A stretch of DNA of 64,000 nt from Proteobacteria bacterium UBA7415 (GCA_002470515.1 DKML01000010.1:124001-188000), one strand, 5' to 3'. Positions 35,315-46,201 are shown, counted from the first letter of the stretch. Numbers and translations are program-made. The notes: generated by a model from the letters alone, not told the origin.

Positions 35315-36703
35315 ATGAACCAAGTTCCTTTGCACGTCATTATATTAGCCGCAGGAATGGGCAGTCGCATGCGCTCGAGCGTGCCAAAAGTTCTTCACTG
35401 CTTGGCAGCTAAAACATTGCTTGAGCATGTTGTTGATGCCAGTATGGCATTAGACCCAGACTGTATTCATGTGGTGGTTGGCCATGGCAAGGAGCAAGTA
35501 ATTGCGGGTATGGCTGAGCACTCGGCAAAGTCTCGGCTTAAGTTTATTGAGCAGGTAGAGCAGCTAGGCACAGCTGATGCAGTTAAGACCGCCATGCCAA
35601 ATGTACCAGAGAACACTAATGTGCTGATTTTGACGGCTGACGTGCCGCTAATTAAGTCGAGTACTTTAAGTGATGTTGTCGCGCAATTGCGAGCACACAG
35701 CTTGTGCCTCTTAACGACTGAAATGGATGATCCTACAGGGCTGGGTCGAATTATTCGCACGAGCGATGGTTCTCTCGAAGGAATTGTTGAAGAGCGTGAC
35801 GCGACACCGGGTCAGCGAAAAATCACCGAAATTAATTCTGGCATCATGGCCGCAAGAGCAGCTCGGTTGTCGGAGTGGTTGCCTCTTATTCAGAGCAATA
35901 ATGCGCAACAAGAATTTTATTTGACCGACATTGTCGGTTTGGCTAATACGTTGGGAGACCCGATCACCGGTATCAGCGTAGCCGACTGCAACGAAGTAAA
36001 AGGCGTCAACACACGAGTTCAGCTCGCAGAGCTAGAGCGTCTTTGGCAACGAGCACGAGCCGAACAACTTATGCTGCAGGGTGTAACGTTTGCAGATCCT
36101 TCAAGAGTAGACTTTCGCGGCACTGTTACCATTGGCCAAGACAGCTATGTTGATGTGAATGTAGTGTTCGAAGGTGACTGTGACATTGGCGGCATTGTCA
36201 GTATTGGCGCTAATAGTGTCATTAAGAACAGCAGCATAGGAAGTGGTTCTATAGTTCATGAACATTCAGTACTTGACCACACTCAACTGGGTAACGATGT
36301 TAGTGTCGGTCCTTTCGCGCGCTTGCGGCCTGGCACCAAGCTCGGTAATGGTGTGCGAATTGGTAATTTCGTCGAAACTAAAAACGCTGTGTTCGCAGAT
36401 GGAGCGAAAGCCAATCACTTAAGTTATGTAGGTGATGCTAGCGTCGGTAGCAATACGAATATTGGAGCAGGTGTCATTACTTGTAATTATGATGGCGCTA
36501 ACAAATTTCATACGGAAATTGGCGAAAACGTCTTTGTTGGCTCAGACTCTCAGCTCGTAGCGCCGGTTACTATCGGCGATGGAGCAACGATTGGCGCAGG
36601 TTCGACCATTACGTCCGACGTTAAGCCCAGGCAATTGGCGATCAGTCGAGCGCGTCAGCGCGGCATTGATGAATGGCAAAGGCCGGTTAAAAAGAAAAAA
36701 TAA
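35315..36703 (+). CDS. glmU: Bifunctional UDP-N-acetylglucosamine pyrophosphorylase / glucosamine-1-phosphate acetyltransferase
   Basis: Makes UDP-GlcNAc for peptidoglycan and lipid A. The frame is open from a TTG at 35267, but the ATG at 35315 (MNQVPLHVIILAAGMGSRM) is the natural start, giving 462 residues. The N-terminal uridyltransferase has LAAGMGSRMRSSVPKVL and the C-terminal half is a left-handed beta-helix with the acetyltransferase site in FVETKNAVFADGAKANHLSYVGDA and NIGAGVITCNYDG. A basic tail (RPVKKKK) ends the protein. A T-less hairpin follows, then glmS; the two enzymes act in the same pathway. Confidence 0.97.
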   Translation: MNQVPLHVIILAAGMGSRMRSSVPKVLHCLAAKTLLEHVVDASMALDPDCIHVVVGHGKEQVIAGMAEHSAKSRLKFIEQVEQLGTADAVKTAMPNVPENTNVLILTADVPLIKSSTLSDVVAQLRAHSLCLLTTEMDDPTGLGRIIRTSDGSLEGIVEERDATPGQRKITEINSGIMAARAARLSEWLPLIQSNNAQQEFYLTDIVGLANTLGDPITGISVADCNEVKGVNTRVQLAELERLWQRARAEQLMLQGVTFADPSRVDFRGTVTIGQDSYVDVNVVFEGDCDIGGIVSIGANSVIKNSSIGSGSIVHEHSVLDHTQLGNDVSVGPFARLRPGTKLGNGVRIGNFVETKNAVFADGAKANHLSYVGDASVGSNTNIGAGVITCNYDGANKFHTEIGENVFVGSDSQLVAPVTIGDGATIGAGSTITSDVKPRQLAISRARQRGIDEWQRPVKKKK

Positions 36704-36704
36704 A

Positions 36705-36723
36705 TTGCGACCACTAGTCGCAA
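36705..36723. repeat. Hairpin between glmU and glmS
   Basis: TTGCGAC-CACTA-GTCGCAA forms a 7-bp stem directly after the glmU stop. No T-tract follows, so it may be a processing or stability element rather than a terminator. Confidence 0.5.
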
Positions 36724-36813
36724 CATAACAGCCTACGATATGTATGTGGGCTCCTAATAATTAATGTGTAGTTACGTACTACGCTCAATAAACAGTCAAT
36801 AGGCGAAGAAACC

Positions 36814-38649
36814 ATGTGCGGAATTGTTGGCGCAGTAGCAAAGCGAGATGTCACAGCTATATTAATTGATGGACTAAAACGGTTGGAATACCGCGGATAT
36901 GATTCTGCTGGTTTAGCCCTTGTGAATGATCAATCAGAGTTGGTTCTACGCCGCAGCGTCGGGCGTGTTGTTGGCTTAGAAGCTCTTTGCGATAATCTAC
37001 AAGGCCATATTGGCGTGGCACACACTCGTTGGGCTACGCATGGACGACCTGCTGAACACAATGCTCACCCGCATACTAGTTCTTATCAGGTGGCTGTGGT
37101 GCACAATGGCATTATTGAAAACCATCAAAGCCTTCGAGAACAGCAGAAAAAAGCCGGTTTTAAGTTCAGTTCAGAGACCGATACAGAAGTTATTGTTCAC
37201 CAAGTAGATTGGCATATGCAGCAAGGCGATGACCTGCTTGCGGCGGTGCAGAATACGGTTGATGAGCTAAAAGGTGCTTACGGATTAGGCATTGTGTCTA
37301 AACAAGAGCCTAATCGATTGATCGCAGCACGCAGCGGTTCCCCATTATTGATTGGCTTAGGTAATGGCGAGAACTTCATTGCCTCTGATATGTCGGCCTT
37401 AATCCCTGTCGCTAAAAGATACATGGTCTTGGAAGACGGCGACATTGCTGACGTACACCTAGATTCAGTGACCGTTTATGATTCAGCCCGCAATCAAGTT
37501 GAACGCACAGTGCTTATCAGCACATTGTCTGACGAAGAGACAGATTTGGGCGGTTACGCCCATTACATGAAAAAAGAGATTCACGAGCAAACTCGTGCGA
37601 TCACCGAAACTATGGAAGGGCGCTTGGGTGCCGACAGCGTATTAGAATTACCGTTTGGCGATAACGCGCGTGACATTTTTGATGCTGCTAAGGAACTTAA
37701 GATTGTTGCTTGTGGCACCAGTTTTAATGCCGCTTGCGTTGCAAAGTATTGGTTCGAAAAATTTGGGGTTAAGTGCGACGTAGAAATCGCCAGTGAGTAT
37801 CGCTACCGTCAGCACGTGGTTAATGAAGGCACGCTGTTTATGACGATTTCTCAATCGGGCGAAACACTCGATACGATGGCCGCGTTGGAAATGGCCAAAG
37901 GACTTGGTTATACCGCAACTCTTTGTATTTGCAACGTGGCGGAAAGCTCATTGGTTCGCGCCAGCGACCTAACCATATTTACGCGAGCAGGTCGTGAAAT
38001 TGGAGTTGCGTCAACTAAGGCCTTTACGACTCAATTGGTCACCCTGTTGATGATAGCTATATGTTTACGCCGTCGTCGAATTGGTGATGGCCGAACACCG
38101 GACGAAGTAGAGACGATGATTGTTCAAGAGTTGCGCACACTTCCGCAGCAGATCGAAAATATTTTGGACCTAGAACACGAAGTTATCGCTATGTCTAAGC
38201 ATTTTGCTGACAAGCAAAACACTTTATTTCTGGGCCGTGGAGCACATTTTCCTATTGCTGTTGAAGGTGCTCTCAAGCTTAAAGAAATTTCGTATATTCA
38301 CGCTGAGGCCTATGCCGCCGGGGAGCTTAAGCACGGCCCACTAGCGCTAATCGACGAAGACATGCCGGTGGTTGCGGTAGCGCCAAACGACGAGCTACTT
38401 GAGAAGCTAAAGTCCAATCTCGAAGAAGTGCGGGCGCGAGGAGGCAAGTTATTTGTTTTCGCTGATGCCAACTCGGGAATCGAGAGCGACGTAGACACGC
38501 AAGTATTAAACGTGGCCGCTGTTAATAATTATATAGCGCCGATCCTCTATACCATCCCTTTGCAGTTGTTGGCTTATCACGTCGCATTGCTCAAAGGAAC
38601 GGATATAGATAAACCGCGTAATCTGGCAAAGTCTGTCACGGTTGAATAA
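36814..38649 (+). CDS. glmS: Glucosamine--fructose-6-phosphate aminotransferase (isomerizing)
   Basis: Makes glucosamine-6-phosphate from fructose-6-phosphate and glutamine, the entry to amino sugar synthesis. The 611 residues have the N-terminal glutaminase with nucleophile Cys2 (MCGIVGA), RWATHGRP and HNGIIENH, then two SIS sugar domains (ACGTSFNAA near 292, SQSGETLDT near 345) and the C-terminal KPRNLAKSVTVE. The 110-base gap before it contains no ribozyme-like structure that I can see, so regulation is probably not by a glmS riboswitch. Confidence 0.98.
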   Translation: MCGIVGAVAKRDVTAILIDGLKRLEYRGYDSAGLALVNDQSELVLRRSVGRVVGLEALCDNLQGHIGVAHTRWATHGRPAEHNAHPHTSSYQVAVVHNGIIENHQSLREQQKKAGFKFSSETDTEVIVHQVDWHMQQGDDLLAAVQNTVDELKGAYGLGIVSKQEPNRLIAARSGSPLLIGLGNGENFIASDMSALIPVAKRYMVLEDGDIADVHLDSVTVYDSARNQVERTVLISTLSDEETDLGGYAHYMKKEIHEQTRAITETMEGRLGADSVLELPFGDNARDIFDAAKELKIVACGTSFNAACVAKYWFEKFGVKCDVEIASEYRYRQHVVNEGTLFMTISQSGETLDTMAALEMAKGLGYTATLCICNVAESSLVRASDLTIFTRAGREIGVASTKAFTTQLVTLLMIAICLRRRRIGDGRTPDEVETMIVQELRTLPQQIENILDLEHEVIAMSKHFADKQNTLFLGRGAHFPIAVEGALKLKEISYIHAEAYAAGELKHGPLALIDEDMPVVAVAPNDELLEKLKSNLEEVRARGGKLFVFADANSGIESDVDTQVLNVAAVNNYIAPILYTIPLQLLAYHVALLKGTDIDKPRNLAKSVTVE

Positions 38650-38733
38650 TGCGTAAGGTTAGTGCTAAAAATTAGTACTTACTTTACGTACAACTTTCAA
38701 AAAGCTCACCATAATTCAGGATCAAATTAGCCC

Positions 38734-40905
38734 GTGGATATTTCACATATTTTCAATGAGCTTAACGACGCGCAAAGAGAAGCCGTTGCCGCGCCACCGA
38801 CTCCGTTACTGATTCTGGCAGGAGCGGGCAGTGGTAAAACCCGTGTACTCACATCGCGTGTTGCCTATTTGGTTGAAGCACATAGCGTTTCGCCACTTTC
38901 TATTTTGGCGGTAACGTTTACCAACAAAGCGAGTCGCGAGATGCGTTCGCGTGTTGAAGACATTCTAGGCGTTCCAATGAGTGGAATGTGGATTGGTACA
39001 TTCCATAGCTTAGCTCATCGCTTTTTGCGCCAACACTATCAAGAAGCTAATCTGCCTCAAGCCTTTCAAATCTTAGATAGCGATGACCAGTTACGTATGG
39101 TCAAACGTTGCTTAAAGGAAATGGATCTAGACGAAGCCTACTGGCCTCCGCGACAAGTTCAGTGGTACATCAACGGCCATAAAGAAGAAGGCCGACGGCC
39201 CAATAACGTTGAGCAGAATAATGACGCTCAACAGCAGACCATGCTGGCTGTCTATAGCCATTACGAAGTGTTGTGTCAGCGCTTCGGTTTAATCGACTTT
39301 TCAGAACTGTTGCTGCGTGCCTATGAACTCCTGCGCGATAACCAGGTTTTACGCGAACGGTATCAAACGCGCTTCCAACATGTGTTGGTTGACGAATTTC
39401 AAGATACCAACACGATTCAGTATGCATGGTTGCGTCTGTTAGTTGCCAAGTCTCATAACCTATTTGCAGTGGGCGACGACGACCAATCGATTTATGGTTG
39501 GCGTGGTGCCAAGGTAGAAAATATTCTGCAGTTCGAAAAAGATTTTCCTGAAACAAAGGTTATTCGTTTAGAGCAGAACTATCGCTCTACAACCAATATC
39601 TTAGATGCCGCCAACGCGGTGATTCAAAATAACGAAACGCGCATGGGTAAAAACCTATGGACCGCTGGCGAAGAGGGTGACCCGGTAAAGTTGTATGTTG
39701 CGTATACCGAGCGCGACGAAGCCAAATTTGTTATTGATCAAATAGGTACGTGGGTGCACGAGGGCGGCAAGCGTAGCGAAGTGGCTATTCTGTATCGCTC
39801 AAACGCCCAATCGCGTACGTTTGAGGAAACGCTCCTCAATGCGGGTATGCCGTACAAAGTATATGGCGGCTTACGCTTTTTCGAGCGAGCCGAGATTAAA
39901 GATGCGCTAGCTTATTTGCGTCTATGCACTCGCCGCGATGACGACCCTTCGTTCGAGCGTATTGTTAATACGCCGACTCGAGGCATAGGAAACAAAACGG
40001 TAGATGCGATTCGAGAGTACGCTCGGGCTCACCAAGTGGCCTTATGGGAAGCCACGCAACGCTTGCTCGAAACTAACCAGTTATCAAGTCGCGCACATTC
40101 AGCGCTGGTTGTGTTTGTGAATCTCATTCAAGAAATTGACCAGCAGATTGTTGACCAAGACTTGTTTCAACAAATCGAAATCATGTTGGATCTTAGTAAG
40201 CTAATAGAACACTTTGCCAAAGAAAAAGGCGAGAAAGGCCAAGCACGGGTCGAAAACTTACAAGAGCTAGTAACGGCCGCTAGAGGTTACGAAGTCGAAG
40301 AAACTGACGACGACCTACCACCGTTATCATCTTTCTTGGCACACGCTGCACTAGAGGCTGGCGAAGGACAGGCCGAAGAATGGGAAGACTGCGTACAGCT
40401 TATGAGCTTGCACACCGCTAAGGGATTGGAATTTCCTTTAGTGTTTTTAACTGGCCTAGAAGAAGGATTGTTTCCACATCAGCGCTCTTTAGAAGAGGGC
40501 TCGGGGCGTTTAGAAGAAGAGCGCCGTTTGTGTTATGTCGGCATGACTCGGGCTATGAGACAACTGGTGTTAACGTACGCTGAGTCGCGGCGCTTATACG
40601 GTTCGGAAAAGTATACGAGCCCATCTCGTTTCTTGGCCGAGATACCCGAAGAGTTGGTTACCGAAATTCGCGCTAAACCAACAAGCACTTATTCTGCACC
40701 GAGTCGCAGTTCGGACTGGGTAGACATGGATCAAACACACGAAAGCGGTGTTAGTGTTGGGGCAAACGTAACTCATCCCAAGTTTGGTGCAGGAGTCGTG
40801 GTCAACCTAGAAGGGCACGGTGAATACGCGAGAATTCAGGTTAACTTTTCGGAGGTAGGTAGCAAATGGTTGGTGCTTGCTTACGCAAATCTGAGTCTGG
40901 CATAG
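38734..40905 (+). CDS. uvrD: DNA helicase II (UvrD)
   Basis: Superfamily 1A 3'-5' helicase acting in nucleotide excision and mismatch repair. GTG start; no good ribosome binding site. The 723 residues begin ISHIFNELNDAQREAVAA, with Walker A AGAGSGKTRVL near 29, VDEFQDTN (motif II) near 220, GDDDQSIYGWRGA (motif III), QNYRST (motif IV), MSLHTAKGLEFPLVFLTGLEEGLFP (motif V) and VGMTRA (motif VI). The C-terminal Tudor-like tail (VTHPKFGAGVVVNLEGHG..) is present and favours UvrD over Rep. Single gene between glmS and the giant exported protein. Confidence 0.96.
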   Translation: MDISHIFNELNDAQREAVAAPPTPLLILAGAGSGKTRVLTSRVAYLVEAHSVSPLSILAVTFTNKASREMRSRVEDILGVPMSGMWIGTFHSLAHRFLRQHYQEANLPQAFQILDSDDQLRMVKRCLKEMDLDEAYWPPRQVQWYINGHKEEGRRPNNVEQNNDAQQQTMLAVYSHYEVLCQRFGLIDFSELLLRAYELLRDNQVLRERYQTRFQHVLVDEFQDTNTIQYAWLRLLVAKSHNLFAVGDDDQSIYGWRGAKVENILQFEKDFPETKVIRLEQNYRSTTNILDAANAVIQNNETRMGKNLWTAGEEGDPVKLYVAYTERDEAKFVIDQIGTWVHEGGKRSEVAILYRSNAQSRTFEETLLNAGMPYKVYGGLRFFERAEIKDALAYLRLCTRRDDDPSFERIVNTPTRGIGNKTVDAIREYARAHQVALWEATQRLLETNQLSSRAHSALVVFVNLIQEIDQQIVDQDLFQQIEIMLDLSKLIEHFAKEKGEKGQARVENLQELVTAARGYEVEETDDDLPPLSSFLAHAALEAGEGQAEEWEDCVQLMSLHTAKGLEFPLVFLTGLEEGLFPHQRSLEEGSGRLEEERRLCYVGMTRAMRQLVLTYAESRRLYGSEKYTSPSRFLAEIPEELVTEIRAKPTSTYSAPSRSSDWVDMDQTHESGVSVGANVTHPKFGAGVVVNLEGHGEYARIQVNFSEVGSKWLVLAYANLSLA

Positions 40906-41003
40906 AAAAGACTAAGCGTAGTTAGTCCACCTGCAACATGTCTATTCGCTTCTTAAAGGGTAGCCGCAAAGCTTTAGCTTTATGAGCAATGGCCCGCAGT
41001 GCC

Positions 41004-44000
41004 TTATAGACATACGAGCACAGCGCCATTAGCCAAAGAAACAGGAAAGCAGAAATCTTCTTCGATTTCTGCCACAATTTCTTTGGATCCAGAAGCTGGA
41101 ACGGTCTGATAACTATCACCACCAAACCCAAGGTCATCAACTACTGCATATAGCCTATATGTAGTTCCGGCTAGCGGTATCCCACAACTAAGGTTTTGTA
41201 GTGCGGCGGCATATGAAGAAGCGTAACTAAACAAGTCTCTGGTTAGGTAAATTTCCGCGGGTTTATCTGTTGTAATATTTCCCGCCAAAATATCTTCGGC
41301 TGATGGAACTTCGTCGCTAGTGCTGCAGATAAAGTGAACGCGTAGATCCGCCGTCTGTGCGGCAGATTCGATTCTTAAATCGGCCAATAGATCGCCGGCC
41401 TCATTAGTTGTCGATTCGACAATTTCAGCTTGCGGCGCAGAGCGCCATGCGGCCAATGTGTCAGAATAAATATCTGAAAACCTTCGTTCTTCGCCATCTA
41501 TTTCTTCTATAACTGCATACACATCAAAAGCCTGTGGGCCATCGGGTGAGCCGATAGTGCAATCAATCTCTAAAATGTTACTGGCAACACTTTGATTAAG
41601 CGATTGACCAAAGCCATCGGCCAAGGTCGTGTCATCCAATCTGCCTGCTTTAATATCAGTGGCGCTTGGTTCAACATTAGAACCATTATCAACGCATATC
41701 GCGTACATATTGATGTTAGAGGCGGATGTTGCGACTGAATCAACTTCTAGCTGCAACGAAAACTCGTCCATGCCATTTTGTGTAATTGAACCAATAGTCG
41801 CGATCGTTGCTGCGGCGCTCGATGTCGGGCTTTGCTGTAGAACATTTGATGAATGAAACGAATCCTTCTTTGCTACTGAGTGCGCGTAATACTGTGTGCC
41901 GGGGTCGAGGGTCTCACACGTAAACGCAAAAGCCGTATTTTGAGCCTCCGCTGCAGAAGTGAACGGAAGCGAAAAGTAGCCTGAATAATCCGCTATGCTA
42001 TTACTGGCATTGCGGCGATTTACAATTTGCAAACCAGTTGGAACGGCAGGACTTTCATCGCATATCCAATAGATCCTTACGCCATCTGTCTCCGCTGCAA
42101 AGTCGACGGTTCCAGCAAAATCAATTTCACGCGCCTGTACGTTGCTTACTTGAAGTCCAGACGCAAAGGGCGCTGTTCGCCAATCCGAAAAATTCCAATC
42201 ACGTTGTTCAGAAAACAGGTTTGCTTGAGATGTTTCTTCAAATACTGCATAAACGAAATAGGCTTTGCTGTGGTTAAGCGAGTCGCAGGCTAAAGTTTTA
42301 GAGCCGGTTGTGCTTATACTTAGTAAACTGTCTGACGCCGAAGCCGGGTTAGTACCATCTATTCGCCTAGCCTTAATGTCGTTTGCACTAGGGGGTTGCG
42401 CGGGTTCTGTTGCATTACATACCCAGTAGAGGTCAATAGTGTCAGAAATGGCACGAATACTGCTCACTGATGCAAAAAGTGTATTTTCTGAGCTAGAGCT
42501 AAAACTCAAAGAACCAATCTCGCCCAAACTATTAGCGGGTGCGCTGGTAAACACAGCCGACAAACTATTGTCGTCTAATGCCGTTTCGTCCGTTATTACA
42601 TGAACTCGGTAGGTGCTTGCACTCTCCACGGGGCAGAACATACTCACTTGCGCTTGATTGTTATTAAAAGCTGACGACAAAATGTTAACGGATCGAGCAT
42701 AAGCTGCATCAACCCCATCGCTCACTTCACCATTGTAGACATTTGCAGAAGAAGGGTTTGAATCAGTACTATCACAGACGTAATAAAGTCGTAGGCTACT
42801 AGTTCCTTCAGCACGAGTGACGTTGGCTGTAAAGTTCAACTGGCTTGCAGAGGCATTAATCAGAGCCACGCTGGTGATTTGAGGAGCAGTTCTAACGACT
42901 GCGTCACCGGGGCTGAAGGTTTCTGATAGAGGCCCAACAGCTTCGGTATTTTCAAATACGGCATATACTTTGTATTGGCTAGCTTGGGTAGGTAGACCTG
43001 CACAGGTAAGCGTTGCTCTGGAGTTAATTAAGGTATGGTCGCTTAAGGTTGCGACAGAGTCGGCCATGCCACTAGCATTGATTCGCCCAGCGACGATATC
43101 CTGCGCAGTGGGTGTGATAGGCGAAGCAAGATCGTGACAAACAGCATAGACGTTAACAGCCGACCAAGTTGTTCCAAATCGTAATTCAAAGCTTGCAGCT
43201 GAACTAGAACTTGAGGTTACGGTTACACTATCTATAGTTTCTAAGTCTGTTAAAACCTGTAGCCGATTAAGGGCACGAAAGAACAATAGATTATTAGCAA
43301 GGCCGAAACTTTCAGGAGAGTAATCGGCCGTGCCTGTAGCGAGATTAGCCACTAGCGTTGTGTTTTCATCAACACCGTCTCGCGTAACGAGCTCTACCCC
43401 AAAATTAGGAACCCTGCCCACGGCGTACTGTTTACTGCGAAAGAAGGCAGCATCGTTCAACAGAACAATATCCGCGGTATTAGGAACGGTTCCTATGCTA
43501 GTAGCATCTGTTTGGTAGTTATCAACATTGGAGTCAAATAGGACCTCACCGGCCACCGAGCGAAAGTCGTTTGGAAATGAACTCGTTATGCCGCCATCTA
43601 AATCCTTTAGCAAAAAAGTACCGGCTGCAGTGCCGTCAGACACCCAAGGTTCTCGGTTGAACCCCTCTGCGTCGACCGCCGAAAAATAGACTTTCTGACC
43701 ATCTGAATAAAGGCCCTCGGGGTTCTTTCCTAAAACATCACCAGGAGCTTGTACTGCAACGGTATTGGTTGGCGTACCATCTGACATCCAAAGAACTCGA
43801 CCTACCCCTGACTCAAGGGCGGAAAAGAACAAATCATTACCTACCGCCACCAGCCCGGTTGGAGAAGACGACACTGTGCCCGGTATTATGTCTTTTAAGA
43901 CCTGAGTCGTTGCTTGTGAACCTTCAGACACCCACACCTCTTCACCATGTGCGTCGCTATCCAGAACGAAGGCCAAATTGGTACCAAAAGCCACCAGTTG

Positions 44001-44567
44001 GGAAAGTGCAAAGCCGTTCTCCAGTCTCGGGGATGCATCGGCAATAATAGCAATTTGCTCGGTGCCGACAGACGTTCCGTCTGTTCGCCAAAGTGCAACA
44101 TCAGTCGATGTTGCGTCTATAAGGTAGTAAACAAAACTGCCTAATCGAACACCGCCCCTAACAGTGATCCCCGGCATATTCGAACTTAATAGCTGGGTGC
44201 CTTGAGTCGTACCATCTGTAACCCAGAGATCAGAAGACACTCTAAAAACCACGCTATCGTTAAGGCGTATGTAATCACTTGAAGATCTAAGAAAGCCGAA
44301 ATCGTAAATCGACTGTGTGCCAACAACTGTGCCGTCGCTTACTCACAACTCTTCGCCTTGGTCGAAAACCACAAGGTCATCCAACGCAGCATAGGAATCG
44401 ATGGTGTCGCTCGAGATTGTGCGCACCCTTGGTTCAGCGGCAAATGCGGTGATTAGCCAAACGTTAGATAGCACAAAAAGCGTAAGACACGTGGCCTTGA
44501 GTAGGGCGCTCGTGTTCAACTCCACAGCAGAAAAACTGCGAGTACAGGCAGAGCAAAAGAAAGACAT
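41004..44567 (-). pseudogene. Giant exported propeller/tandem-repeat protein with one in-frame TGA and a Cys-containing C-terminal tail
   Basis: A gene of 1,187 sense codons plus one internal TGA. A hydrophobic signal region (about 23-44, ending AFAAEP) leads to propeller-like repeats of the ELWVSDGTxxGT type (about 60-380), then six tandem units of about 115 residues. Each unit has V-Y-x-V-C-D-like, a [DN]-I-x-x-G-R-like and a second Cys followed by Y-x-V-Y-A-V-x-E. It ends EEDFCFPVSLANGAVLVCL. The TGA at 44343-44345 falls exactly where the repeat needs tryptophan (E-L-W-V-S-D-G-T), so TGG to TGA is one change. A shorter product could only start internally, without a signal peptide. Likely surface or secreted. 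Confidence 0.8.
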
Positions 44568-44732
44568 AGAGACGCTTCGTAATCAGTAATATTATTGGCT
44601 GCGGGAGTTTACCTGAACGAGAGGTCCATTTCCGTATAAAGCGGAGCGATATCAGAATTCAATTTAGGACATAATGGATAGACCTTAAAGGCAAGCAACC
44701 CGTGTCTCTGACGTTTATCTGGAGCTAAGTTA

Positions 44733-45254
44733 GTGTTTAAACATATTCCAACACAACTAGAATCAACCCGTTTGATGATTCATCGATTAAAGGAAATTGA
44801 TCTAAAGGACGTATACGCTTTACATAAAATAGAGGTTGTAAACCAATATCTACCTTATACCACTTGGACGTCATATCAGGACGCGCAAGACTGGTTCGAG
44901 CGGGTACAGCTTCGTCGATCGCAAGGCGACGCCGAACAATTTGCTATCAAATTAAAAACAGATCAAACGTTTATAGGCAGTTGCATTGTTTTTGGGTTTG
45001 ACCCAGAAGTGGCAAGTGCGGAATTTGGATATGTTCTTCACCCAGACCATTGGGGCCATGGTTATATGTTAGAGGCAATGCAAATGTTTATCAGCACATT
45101 GCAGGAGCGGCTTAACTTAAGGGTGCTTAAAGCCAGTGTGGAAGAGCCTAATGTTGCGTCATCAGGTCTTTTGAAAAAGTTAGAGTTTGCGCTTACGGAC
45201 ACCTCTGTTGAGAAAAGCGGAGTACGGCTACAACATTGGGTCAAAGTATTCTAA
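44733..45254 (+). CDS. GNAT-family N-acetyltransferase (RimJ/RimL-like)
   Basis: A 173-residue acetyl-CoA-dependent acetyltransferase. GTG start with GGAG upstream. LESTRLMIHRLKEIDLKDVYAL is the typical RimJ/RimL opening. E-F-G-Y-V-L-H-P-D-H-W-G-H-G-Y-M-L-E-A-M forms strand 4 and the pyrophosphate-binding loop (Q/R-x-x-G-x-G/A variant H-W-G-H-G-Y), followed by LKASVEEPNVASSGLLKKLEF. The substrate, which could be a ribosomal protein N-terminus or a small amine, cannot be told. It converges with yrfG 10 bases away. Confidence 0.88.
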   Translation: MFKHIPTQLESTRLMIHRLKEIDLKDVYALHKIEVVNQYLPYTTWTSYQDAQDWFERVQLRRSQGDAEQFAIKLKTDQTFIGSCIVFGFDPEVASAEFGYVLHPDHWGHGYMLEAMQMFISTLQERLNLRVLKASVEEPNVASSGLLKKLEFALTDTSVEKSGVRLQHWVKVF

Positions 45255-45264
45255 TTTGCTTCGA

Positions 45265-45906
45265 TTAAACAAAACTCTCGATCATCGGAAATCGACTATG
45301 GCTCTGCCGCACGCGCGACGAATCAGGTTGAGCAATGCTATACAGATGTTTGATGCCATACCGCTCGGCCGATTCCAGAACATCTTCGTTGTCATCAACG
45401 AGCAAAGTCTTGTCAGGATCAAACGGAGAGTGTTCATGCAGAACTTTCCAAAACGCGTCTTCTTCCTTGGGGTGCCCCAGTTCGTGTGAGCACAACATTT
45501 GCGGAAAGTATTGATCAATTTGTGTGAGCTGAATTTTGAGCTTGAGCACTTCGCGGTGAGAATTGGTAACCATGCGCACATCATTACTGTGTTTATTGCA
45601 CTCACGCAGAAAAGCCTCCGCTGTTTCTCGATAAGCTATCCGGTCAGCCACCTCATGCTTATGCGGCATGATGTCAAACCCTACTTGCTCTGACCAAAAG
45701 TGAACGCAATACCAATTTAGGGTTTTAGCGTGGCTCTCAAAGATTGGCCTTAGGCTGTCCAGGGCTTGTTCTCTATCAATTCCACGGTGATTCGCCACTA
45801 CGTCTGGTAGATGTTCCAGCCAAAAGTGGCTATCAAAATGCAGATCCAGTAGCGTGCCATCCATGTCTAACAACACAGTTTCTATGTTTTGCCAGTCAAA
45901 TTGCAT
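45265..45906 (-). CDS. yrfG: GMP/IMP nucleotidase, HAD superfamily
   Basis: A 213-residue HAD phosphatase. DWQNIETVLLDMDGTLLDLHFDSHFWLEHLP, with catalytic DxD, is almost diagnostic for YrfG, whose E. coli member dephosphorylates purine monophosphates. TLNWYCVHFWSEQVG, motif II in VTNSHR, the lysine of GHPKEEDAFWKVL and the acidic LLVDDNEDVLESAERYGI (motif IV) all follow in order. Monocistronic, with about 295 empty bases upstream before dapF. Confidence 0.88.
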   Translation of the reverse strand: MQFDWQNIETVLLDMDGTLLDLHFDSHFWLEHLPDVVANHRGIDREQALDSLRPIFESHAKTLNWYCVHFWSEQVGFDIMPHKHEVADRIAYRETAEAFLRECNKHSNDVRMVTNSHREVLKLKIQLTQIDQYFPQMLCSHELGHPKEEDAFWKVLHEHSPFDPDKTLLVDDNEDVLESAERYGIKHLYSIAQPDSSRVRQSHSRFPMIESFV

Positions 45907-46201
45907 AATAGTTTCCGAAGATCATACTGAGTCGAACCAATGACTCTAAAAAGGATATCGCGAGTATTGCTAATAGTAACTTACTCGCATTGGCTCTAAT
46001 TGTAACCCCAACACGCAAGTTTATGAGACCTCAGAACAAGTCAGGGGTGAAATAAAAATAGTATGAAATGTCTACAATTGAGACGAAAGACGACGGTAAT
46101 AACTGGCTATTGACTAGTCTTGTAACGAAAAGTGGGGGCATTTTGGTCATTTTGATTCGCGCATTGACTTATGCTGAGGTCTCTTATGGTTAAATACGCG
46201 C

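Noticed and set aside
36704..36813. glmS riboswitch/ribozyme before glmS
   Set aside because: The gap is only 110 bases with one small hairpin; none of the pseudoknotted core expected of the ribozyme is visible, and it is typical of Gram-positive bacteria.
39170..39556. 128-residue frame opposite uvrD
   Set aside because: Fully antisense within conserved helicase motifs, no ribosome binding site or domain.
23280..44345. UGA read as tryptophan or another amino acid (recoding)
   Set aside because: One in-frame TGA falls at an expected tryptophan (44343) and another in the cupin relic, but intact genes use TGG for tryptophan. Other lesions are TAA stops and frameshifts, so ordinary mutation explains the data better.
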